Below are positions 26,884-34,113 of a stretch of DNA of 64,000 bases, piece after piece. The notes below the pieces were generated by a model that searched no databases, was not told the origin of the DNA, and was given only the letters and a program-made list of their open reading frames with translations. The first letter of the stretch is position 1, and each line of letters begins with the position of its first letter. Made by a program: the position numbers and the translations under genes. Source of the stretch: Chitinophaga sp. CB10 (GTDB taxonomy: Bacteria > Bacteroidota > Bacteroidia > Chitinophagales > Chitinophagaceae); assembly GCA_001870995.2 (NCBI GenBank), contig MLAV02000011.1:1-64000 (forward strand), written 5' to 3'.

Positions 26884-29800
26884 ATGAACAGATTTATTAC
26901 CAGGTTATTATTCCACGGAGCCCTATTACTTGGAACGACGGTGTCGTTTGCCCAGACCAATACCGTAGAATTCGGCCAGAATCGCGTGCAGTTCAAGAAT
27001 TTCAAGTGGCGGTACTACCAGAGTCGGCATTTCAACACCTACTTCGCCCAAAATGGCCTCGAACTGGGAAAATACGTGGTACAAATCGCGGAAAAGGAAT
27101 TGCCCCAGCTGGAACAGTTCATGGAAACCACCCCTCGCCAACGCATCAACATCGTTGTGTACAACAGCTTTGGCGAAATGAAACAATCCAATATAGGCAT
27201 TGGCGTTGACTGGCAGAACACCGGCGGCGTTACCAAGCTGGTAGGCAACAAAATGATCGTGTATTTCGACGGCAACCACGAAAACCTCCGCCGGCAGATA
27301 CGCCAGGGGATTGCCCGTATTATGCTGGAAACCCTGCTCTTTGGGGAAGATATCGGGGAATTTGCCGGAAATGCCGCGCTGATCGACTTCCCGAAATGGT
27401 TTACCGACGGCTTCATCGCCTATGCGGCGGAAAACTGGACCGCCCGGGAAGATGAACAACTGAAAGCTATCATCCTCTCCGGAAAATACAATAACTACAA
27501 CCAGCTGGCCTACGACCATCCCCTGCTGGCAGGCCATGCCTTCTGGTACTACGTGGAAGCCAAGTACGGAAAGGACGCCGTGCCTTACCTGATGTACATC
27601 ACCCGTATCAACAGGGGCCTGAAAAAAGGTTTTGAGCAGGTGCTGAGTATGACCCCTAAAAAGGCTACGCAGGACTTTATGCTGTTTTATACCAAACGCT
27701 TCGCAGACGATAACAAACGCCGGAAAACTTCCGCCAAAGGCCGTACCATCGTAGCCCAGGAAGTCGGTAAAGCCGATTACTTCCGCTTCAACCCTAATCC
27801 TAAAAATAATTCCTACGCAGTAGTAGAATTCAAAAAAGGCGTGTATAAAGTACAGATTCAGCTGGGATGGAACAAGCCTAAAGTACTGCTCAGAAGCGGC
27901 GTAATGCAGCTGGCCAACCAGCTGGACCCTAACTATCCGCAGATGGCCTGGAATACCAAAGGCAACCGCCTGGCAGTGATCTATGAACACGAAGGCAAAA
28001 CCAAACTGATGGTCTATGACCTGATCACCCGCATCACCCTGCGCCAGGACCTGCCGCAGTTTGACCGCGTGATCGACTTCAAATACATGCCGGTGATGGA
28101 AAACACCCTGCTGCTGTCGGCCGTGAAGAACGGTCATACCGATATCTTCACCTATAACATCAGCAATTCCAAAACCGACCAGATCACCAACGACGTGTAT
28201 GATGACCTGGAACCATCCTTCGCGGCATTCCCGGGCAAAAGCGGCATCATTTACGCTTCCAACCGCCCCGGCCCCAAAGGCCGCGGTACGGATACCTCGC
28301 TGCTGCGCAACCGCTACAACATCTTCATGGTAGATAACTGGAGCAAAAGCGCCGACCGGCAGATTACCCAGCTGACGGACCTGCAATACGGGGATGCGCG
28401 CCTGCCCATGCAGTACAACACCACCCACTTTACCTTCGTTTCCGATGCAAACGGTATCCGTAACCGTTATGCCGGGTTCTTTAAATCCCAGAATGTGGGA
28501 GTGGATTCCCTCTTCTATGTAGGTTCCGAAATCCTGCATAACCCTGAGAAGGAAGAACTGGACTCCGCCCTGGCAGCCTACGGTACCACCGCGCCGGATT
28601 CCGTGGAAACAGTGGTGATCACTAACGACTCCACCTATACGTTCCCGATCTCCAACTACCCTTACGGTATCCAGGAGTCGCGCGTAACCGGGGAGCAGGG
28701 CGAAGTATCGGAAGTAGTCGCCTACTCCAATATCAAACGCCTCATGAAGCTCAAGGTAGATACCACTACCCTGAAGAAAAGGAATGTATCCGCCCGTAAT
28801 ACGCACTTCCGCCAGGATCAGATGCACCAGGACAGCATCCGCCTCGGGCTGCCTACGTTTATGGCTCCCCGTAAGGATACCGTCACCCAGCCAAACTTCT
28901 TCCAGAATGAGTTTGCCAACGAGCCGGCGGATACCGCCGCGGCGCAGATCAAACTGGTAGATGAAGCGGCGCAGCAGGGCGGCCTGTCTATGTTCGATAA
29001 AAAACCGCCTACCCCGTCTATACTCAAGCAGTCCAAACTGCTGCCGTATAAATGGAAGTTCGCATCCGATTATCTCATCCTGCAAATAGATAACTCTATC
29101 CTGATCAACAGGTACCAGATCTTCACCGGCCAGCCCGCCTCCCCGATACGGCTTACCGACCCGGTTAACGGGCTGATTCGTATAGGCGTGAGCGATCTGT
29201 TCGAAGATGTGAAGATCAACGGCGGTTTCCGCATTCCGTTTGACCTCCAGGGCTCTGAATACTTCATTACCGGCGCTTACCTCAAACACCGGTTTGATTA
29301 TAAATTCACCTACTACCGTAAGGTAGACAAAAGCGGCTCCGCCCTGCTGATCGATAGTACGCTCAGCCAGGCATTCTGGACGCCGGTGCGGCTGATCACC
29401 AACCTTTACCAGGCGGAAATGCGTTATCCGTTTGACCAGGTGAGGAGCATACGCCTGTCAGTAGGTTACCGTACCGATAAAATGGTATGGCAGGCGGATA
29501 AACGCGTAAGCCTTAAAGAACCGGACCTGAAGGAAAGCTACATCCTCGGCCGGCTGGAATACGTGTACGATAATACGATCAACCCGGCGATCAATATCTG
29601 GAACGGTACCCGTTTCAAAGTATATGGCGATATCAACTCGCAGATCACCAACGGTGGCCTGAACGAGAAGTTCAACCCGCAGGCGCCTGCTGTAAACGGC
29701 AGGTTCACCTATAACATGGGTGTGGACATCCGCCACTACGAAAAGATTTACCGCAATTTCATCTGGGCTACCCGCTTTGCGATGGATATGTCCTGGGGCA

Positions 29801-30306
29801 GCCGCAAAATGATCTACTACCTCGGCGGTATTGACAACTGGCTGAATCCGCAGATACACCGCAACAACCCGGTTGATCCGTCCGTTAACTACGCTTACCA
29901 GACGCTGGCCGAAAACCTGCGCGGTTACAAGCAGAACGCCAAAAACGGGAATAACGTGATGCTGCTGAATACAGAACTGCGCCTCCCGGTATTCGCCACC
30001 TTCATTGACAAGCCTATCAACTCGGCCATGATCCGCAACTTCCAGGTAACTACCTTCATGGATATCGGTACCGCCTGGAACAAGAAGCTGACCTTCAAGG
30101 ATGCCAACTACGGCAACTACGGCCAGGCGCCTGAGGTGGTCACCCGCATTAAAGAGGGCTTCCTCGGTCCGTTCATCGGCGGTTATGGATTCGGCGCCCG
30201 CACCACTATCGCCGGCTACTTCCTCCGCGTGGATGCCGGCTGGCCAATGGTTGACTTCTTCAAGAGCAAACCAATCTGGTACTTCGGTATGGGTGTGGAT
30301 TTCTAA
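26884..30306 (+). CDS. large outer-membrane protein: pseudo-peptidase, beta-propeller, barrel
   Basis: The 1140-residue protein has a Sec signal (ends TVSFAQ). Residues about 30-280 resemble a gluzincin (peptidase MA-like) domain, including FPKWFTDGFIAYAAENW, but the position of the zinc HExxH reads ARIMLETLLFG, so it is catalytically dead by inspection. Residues about 300-560 look like a TolB/PD40 propeller (YDDLEPSFAAFPGKSGIIYASNRPG). The last ~400 residues look like a beta-barrel ending in the Phe-terminated YFGMGVDF. It is probably a surface-exposed assembly or binding protein. Confidence 0.75.
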   Translation: MNRFITRLLFHGALLLGTTVSFAQTNTVEFGQNRVQFKNFKWRYYQSRHFNTYFAQNGLELGKYVVQIAEKELPQLEQFMETTPRQRINIVVYNSFGEMKQSNIGIGVDWQNTGGVTKLVGNKMIVYFDGNHENLRRQIRQGIARIMLETLLFGEDIGEFAGNAALIDFPKWFTDGFIAYAAENWTAREDEQLKAIILSGKYNNYNQLAYDHPLLAGHAFWYYVEAKYGKDAVPYLMYITRINRGLKKGFEQVLSMTPKKATQDFMLFYTKRFADDNKRRKTSAKGRTIVAQEVGKADYFRFNPNPKNNSYAVVEFKKGVYKVQIQLGWNKPKVLLRSGVMQLANQLDPNYPQMAWNTKGNRLAVIYEHEGKTKLMVYDLITRITLRQDLPQFDRVIDFKYMPVMENTLLLSAVKNGHTDIFTYNISNSKTDQITNDVYDDLEPSFAAFPGKSGIIYASNRPGPKGRGTDTSLLRNRYNIFMVDNWSKSADRQITQLTDLQYGDARLPMQYNTTHFTFVSDANGIRNRYAGFFKSQNVGVDSLFYVGSEILHNPEKEELDSALAAYGTTAPDSVETVVITNDSTYTFPISNYPYGIQESRVTGEQGEVSEVVAYSNIKRLMKLKVDTTTLKKRNVSARNTHFRQDQMHQDSIRLGLPTFMAPRKDTVTQPNFFQNEFANEPADTAAAQIKLVDEAAQQGGLSMFDKKPPTPSILKQSKLLPYKWKFASDYLILQIDNSILINRYQIFTGQPASPIRLTDPVNGLIRIGVSDLFEDVKINGGFRIPFDLQGSEYFITGAYLKHRFDYKFTYYRKVDKSGSALLIDSTLSQAFWTPVRLITNLYQAEMRYPFDQVRSIRLSVGYRTDKMVWQADKRVSLKEPDLKESYILGRLEYVYDNTINPAINIWNGTRFKVYGDINSQITNGGLNEKFNPQAPAVNGRFTYNMGVDIRHYEKIYRNFIWATRFAMDMSWGSRKMIYYLGGIDNWLNPQIHRNNPVDPSVNYAYQTLAENLRGYKQNAKNGNNVMLLNTELRLPVFATFIDKPINSAMIRNFQVTTFMDIGTAWNKKLTFKDANYGNYGQAPEVVTRIKEGFLGPFIGGYGFGARTTIAGYFLRVDAGWPMVDFFKSKPIWYFGMGVDF

Positions 30307-30327
30307 GCAAACATTGCCTACATAATA

Positions 30328-30364
30328 AAAGCAGGTGTATCATTCCAAATGATACACCTGCTTT
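30328..30364. terminator. bidirectional terminator
   Basis: A 17-bp stem, 30328-30344 with 30348-30364, surrounds a CCA loop; TGTTTTT follows on the + strand and TTATTATG on the minus strand. Confidence 0.9.
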
Positions 30365-30392
30365 GTTTTTAGGGATAGCAAGCCGGGGCTGG

Positions 30393-31070
30393 TTACGCTC
30401 TGCGCAACTGCTTTACCAGCGGGTACATCAGGCTGAGGAATACGCCCATGCAGATGGTAAAGGCCCAGGCATGCCGGTTTTCCCAGGGATGGATAAATAA
30501 ACCGATCATATCCCTGGAGAGCGTCATGGGATCTTTCACCACGTCCCAGCTGTTATAGCGCAGATACCGGCCTATATAAACGCCCAGGCTGCAGAGGAAC
30601 ATCACGGGAATGGAAAACAGCCAGGCAGGCCAGCGGGAATACCTGCTGCTCCACATCTTTTCCATGCTGCGGATGGAGAGATAGCCCAGCATCATTCCAT
30701 TAACGACAAAGGAGGAAATGAGGAACAGCTCGAACCATACCGGCACGCCGCCGTCGAAGAGATGGAACAGGTCAGTGATGATATACGGCGCATTGGGGAT
30801 AAACAGCAGCCATACCATGAAGCAGGCGTACCAGTTGAGCCGCTGCTGCATTTCCGCGGGATGCCTTTCCATCCACCGGGTGAGGGCAAACGGAATGTAG
30901 GCGAGGAAGAGGTTCCATACCAGGGATGCCCGCAGCATACTACCGGTATAGTATATACGAAAAAGGATGAGCACTAGGCTAAACAGGATGGAGGCGTACA
31001 GAATATGATGCACCTGCGGCTTTTCCAGCATACTGCCAATGGCAGCCAGTCGTCTTTTAAACACGTTCAT
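30393..31070 (-). CDS. DUF1361 membrane protein
   Basis: The start is placed at 31070 (MNVFKRRL...), which avoids a 31-bp overlap with dgkA that the longer frame (to 31142) would give. The ~225-residue protein has about six membrane helices and the DUF1361 pattern LFIPNAPYIITDLFHL in the middle. Its function is unknown. It follows dgkA with a gap of about 40 bp, so the pair is probably cotranscribed. Confidence 0.8.
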   Translation of the reverse strand: MNVFKRRLAAIGSMLEKPQVHHILYASILFSLVLILFRIYYTGSMLRASLVWNLFLAYIPFALTRWMERHPAEMQQRLNWYACFMVWLLFIPNAPYIITDLFHLFDGGVPVWFELFLISSFVVNGMMLGYLSIRSMEKMWSSRYSRWPAWLFSIPVMFLCSLGVYIGRYLRYNSWDVVKDPMTLSRDMIGLFIHPWENRHAWAFTICMGVFLSLMYPLVKQLRRA

Positions 31071-31111
31071 GATGTTGCTATTAATTGGTGAATAGCATAG
31101 GGATAAAGAGA

Positions 31112-31477
31112 TTAACCAAACAGGTAAGGCCAGAAGATGCACCCGCCGGTGATAGCGGCGGCAATGGCGGCTACCAGTACGGCGGCAGCGGCCAGGTCCT
31201 TGATGAACTTTACCCGTGGATGAATGGCCGGCGATAAATGATCCATCATTTTTTCAATCACGGTATTCAGCATTTCGGTGATCCATACCAGCGCCATTGC
31301 CCACAACAGCCATAGCCAGTCGGTTTTGCCCACCCTGAACCAGCAGCCGGCAGTAATTACCGCCACGGTAGCCACTGCGTGTATGCGTGCGTGTGGTTCC
31401 GACTTTACAAAGGCAAAGAACCCTGCAAAGGCATACCGGAAACTGGCAAATCGCTTTTTTAAATAGGATGTAGGCAT
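31112..31477 (-). CDS. dgkA: diacylglycerol/undecaprenol kinase
   Basis: The 121-residue trimeric integral-membrane kinase phosphorylates diacylglycerol or undecaprenol. The active-site motif EMLNTVIEKMMD (E..NT..E) is present, with three hydrophobic helices. In Gram-positives and Bacteroidota the substrate is often undecaprenol, which would feed peptidoglycan lipid recycling. Substrate not shown here. Confidence 0.85.
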   Translation of the reverse strand: MPTSYLKKRFASFRYAFAGFFAFVKSEPHARIHAVATVAVITAGCWFRVGKTDWLWLLWAMALVWITEMLNTVIEKMMDHLSPAIHPRVKFIKDLAAAAVLVAAIAAAITGGCIFWPYLFG

Positions 31478-31561
31478 GTCAAAGCTATCTGTTGGCAGTG
31501 CATATCACCGGCACTGCGCGTGATGAAATTGTTAAAAAGACTGTTATCAAATTTACTAAAA

Positions 31562-31616
31562 AACGGCCCCGGAACCATATTAGTATAAGCTTGTCATATC
31601 AACCATAGGGGCCGTT
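31562..31616 (-). terminator. creD terminator with a long loop
   Basis: AACGGCCCC (31562-31570) pairs with GGGGCCGTT (31608-31616), with a 37-nt loop; T6 follows on the minus strand. Confidence 0.75.
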
Positions 31617-31632
31617 GTAGTTTACAGCGTCG

Positions 31633-32985
31633 TTATACATTTCCAGGCGCCGGCTGCGTTCTGCTCCAGTTGATCTTCCGGCTGTAATACATGATGCCTG
31701 CCAGCGTGAAGAAGAGGCCAAAGCTGCCCATGAGCAACGCATAATCTTCCGCGCTGATGATCACGTAAATGAAAGTATAGAACAGGGCCAGCAATCCGCC
31801 GATAGTGAGCCCGATGCGGCGCGTGAGCACGGCGCTGGTGTACAGCACTATCAGGCCGATGGTCATGGCGCTGGCAATGATGTAAGCAAGTAAAAAGCTG
31901 GTATGCTCCGATAAGGACAGCAGCAGGATGTAGAATACGGAGAGGGCTATCCCGATCAGACCGTACTGGATAGGATGTACCGTGCGGCGCTGCGCAATTT
32001 CTACAAAATAATACAGGAAGAAGGTAATGCCGATGATGAGGAAGGCATATTTGATCGCACGGGCGCTCTGTTGGTACACATCGACGGGCGTGATCAGCTT
32101 TACGCCAAACTGCTTCGTGTTTACGTGGAACGACATGGGTTTTAAAGGGTTCCAGTTCATGTTCTGTACGATCCATTTGGCCGTAAAACCGCTTTTGGAT
32201 ACCTCGCGGGTGTGCGGCGGGATGTCGCCATAAAAATTAGGGCTTTCCCAGGTGGACTGCAGATTTACTTCCGTGTTTTTGGAAGTAGGCACAAAGTTCA
32301 GCGCAGTGCTGCCTTTCAGGTCCATGTCGATAGAGAAGGCATTAACGTCTTCCTTCATCGCACCCGCCGGAATGGAGATTTCCACGATGCCCTCGTTGCC
32401 GGCCGACGCATGGATTTCTTCCGTGGTGTTGGCCGGGGCAGCAGTCGTTTCTATGCCGGTGACGTTGGGCTCTGTGGCCAGGGGCTGCCCGTTCCAGGTT
32501 ATTTTAGGCTGGGAATATACTCCTCCGATGTCTTCAATATTCAACAGCAGCTTTGCTTTGTCCAGGAAAATGGCGGAAGGAGCTTCGTCTGCTTTTTTCA
32601 AATCAGCCAGCGAAAAGCTGCCGCTGATCTGCAGTTTGGTATCGTACACCGTAACAGTATAAATGCCCCGTTTGAGTTCAGATGGCTTAACGTTTCCATC
32701 CACCTTCACCGACCTGGGGTTAAGGGTAAATGTCCGGTCATGAGCAGCGCTACCCGTTGTTTGATAAGGAATGCTCAGTTGCGGCAACAGGATGCTCTGC
32801 TCACCGCCCCAGGTGCGCGCAATGGCAGCCGCTGCGCCTTCGCGCAGCTGGTGGCGCTCTTCCACCAGCGAGCCAATGTTAAACGTAGGCACCAGCAGGA
32901 GGATCATGAGAAAAATAATGAATGCGGCCTTGATGGCGTAGGCAAAACGGTCAAAGAAAGAAAGGGGAGCGGATGTGTTTTCCAT
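31633..32985 (-). CDS. creD: CreD-family inner-membrane protein
   Basis: The start is taken at 32985 (MENTSAPLSF...); a palindrome and a likely promoter lie inside the longer frame (to 33030), so the upstream Mets cannot be used from that promoter. The protein has an N-terminal membrane helix, a long periplasmic beta domain (residues ~60-290) and five or six C-terminal helices. E. coli CreD affects colicin E2 tolerance and envelope integrity through an unclear mechanism. It is last in a cluster with a winged-helix regulator. Confidence 0.85.
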   Translation of the reverse strand: MENTSAPLSFFDRFAYAIKAAFIIFLMILLLVPTFNIGSLVEERHQLREGAAAAIARTWGGEQSILLPQLSIPYQTTGSAAHDRTFTLNPRSVKVDGNVKPSELKRGIYTVTVYDTKLQISGSFSLADLKKADEAPSAIFLDKAKLLLNIEDIGGVYSQPKITWNGQPLATEPNVTGIETTAAPANTTEEIHASAGNEGIVEISIPAGAMKEDVNAFSIDMDLKGSTALNFVPTSKNTEVNLQSTWESPNFYGDIPPHTREVSKSGFTAKWIVQNMNWNPLKPMSFHVNTKQFGVKLITPVDVYQQSARAIKYAFLIIGITFFLYYFVEIAQRRTVHPIQYGLIGIALSVFYILLLSLSEHTSFLLAYIIASAMTIGLIVLYTSAVLTRRIGLTIGGLLALFYTFIYVIISAEDYALLMGSFGLFFTLAGIMYYSRKINWSRTQPAPGNV

Positions 32986-33003
32986 ATTCTGGTATTTAAA
33001 AGT

Positions 33004-33020
33004 ACTTTGCATTTCAAAGT
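33004..33020. promoter_or_regulatory. candidate operator before creD
   Basis: ACTTTG-CATTT-CAAAGT is a perfect 6-bp inverted repeat with a 5-nt spacer, 19 bp upstream of the creD ATG at 32985. It is near-identical to the site at 33991-34007. The regulator encoded in between is the obvious candidate to bind it. Confidence 0.6.
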
Positions 33021-33036
33021 GTAAAGACAAAAAAAA

Positions 33037-33339
33037 TTATTTAGTAAACCGGATCATGTGTTCGAGCGCAGCGAGATGGCCTTTGAAAGCCTTTTCGCCC
33101 GCGGGTGTGATGGCATAGGTAGTATTGGTTTTACGCCCAATAAACCCCTTATGCACTTTGATATAGCCGTTTTCTTCCAGTGTGTTCAGGTGAGAGGCGA
33201 GGTTGCCATCGGTCACTTCCAGCATCTGCTTGAGATCATTAAAATTTATCTCGTCGTTTACCATCAGCACACTCATCACACCCAGGCGTATCCGGCTTTC
33301 AAATATCTTATTTAAATTTCCTATCGGATTCATGCTCAT
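33037..33339 (-). CDS. winged-helix transcriptional regulator
   Basis: The 100-residue protein is a one-domain winged-helix DNA-binding protein of the HTH_34-like type, with recognition region FNDLKQMLEVTDGNLASHLNTLEENGYI and a wing around KTNTTYAITPAGE. Its start overlaps the stop of the upstream membrane gene by 4 bp (ATGA), a sign of translational coupling. It sits before creD, a pairing seen in other Bacteroidota. Two near-identical palindromes flank its unit and are the probable operators. Confidence 0.85.
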   Translation of the reverse strand: MSMNPIGNLNKIFESRIRLGVMSVLMVNDEINFNDLKQMLEVTDGNLASHLNTLEENGYIKVHKGFIGRKTNTTYAITPAGEKAFKGHLAALEHMIRFTK

Positions 33340-33980
33340 GTTTGAAGACTTCCTTTACGTTCATACTTCCACCACATCAAAGCTCCATAAATTATATGAC
33401 AAAAGCCAAAGCCTATGGCCCAAAAAATTATGCCTTTCTTCAGGAAGAACATATTGATTAAGCCCAGCGCTATCTCTGTAATGCCCAGGTAGCGCACATC
33501 CTGCAACGTGTATTTACTTCCGTTCACCAGTGCCAGCCCGTAAAAAATAAGGCAGCAGGGCGCTATGATCTGCGGTACGTTATTATAGATCAGGGCCAGG
33601 ATAAATACCCCGCCGGTCAGAAACGGAATCGCGCAGTTTATCAGCACCTTCCTGGCCGTATGATCCCATACCGGCAGGTTACTGCGGCGGGCTTTCCGGT
33701 AGGTGAACAGGAAGCCGGATAAAAACGCCGCTGCCATAATCACAAACCCCAACACGATCAGCTTTCCCCGCAGGCCGGCGAAATCCAGGTCGTCATAACC
33801 GCCACGTATTTCCCAACGATCATAGTAAGCAGCAATCCAGGAATGCGCCAGGTACGCGCCTATCAGCCCTATAATGCCGGCCGATACGCCACTCAGCCCG
33901 CTCAGCGCCCTGAAGCGGCTGCTGCGTTCCATGATGTTCCTGATGTCCGTTAATGTCTTGAGATGTTCATGATCTGTCAT
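33336..33980 (-). CDS. small integral-membrane protein of the creD cluster
   Basis: The start is placed at 33980 (MTDHEHLKTL...); four more residues are possible to 33992. The ~214-residue protein has five or six membrane helices after a short cytoplasmic N-terminus. No known domain is recognised. It is the first gene of the unit and overlaps the regulator gene by ATGA, so it may sense a membrane signal for that regulator or anchor it (inference from order only). Confidence 0.75.
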   Translation of the reverse strand: MTDHEHLKTLTDIRNIMERSSRFRALSGLSGVSAGIIGLIGAYLAHSWIAAYYDRWEIRGGYDDLDFAGLRGKLIVLGFVIMAAAFLSGFLFTYRKARRSNLPVWDHTARKVLINCAIPFLTGGVFILALIYNNVPQIIAPCCLIFYGLALVNGSKYTLQDVRYLGITEIALGLINMFFLKKGIIFWAIGFGFCHIIYGALMWWKYERKGSLQT

Positions 33981-33990
33981 GATAAAAAGC

Positions 33991-34007
33991 ACTTTGCACT
34001 ACAAAGC
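33991..34007. promoter_or_regulatory. candidate operator before the membrane-protein gene
   Basis: ACTTTG-CACTA-CAAAGC has a 5-bp inverted repeat and matches the creD site at 14 of 17 positions. It overlaps the -7 element TAGCTTTG (minus strand, 34002-34009), so bound protein would block transcription. Confidence 0.6.
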
Positions 34008-34009
34008 TA
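34002..34009 (-). promoter_or_regulatory. -7 promoter element of the membrane-protein/regulator unit
   Basis: The minus strand reads TAGCTTTG, a perfect TAnnTTTG, and lies partly inside the candidate operator. Confidence 0.55.
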
Positions 34010-34113
34010 ATAGAAAATTTTATATGTCAAAATATATTTTTTTGTCATCCCAGCGTTAAGGAAGCCGGCGAGTGTACAGGGTACCTGTAAATGCGCTAAT
34101 ATTGTTCTCTGAT

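Noticed and set aside
26926..29289. 787-codon open frame antisense to the large envelope gene
   Set aside because: The + strand gene has a signal peptide and recognisable domains; the antisense frame is a by-product of its codon bias.
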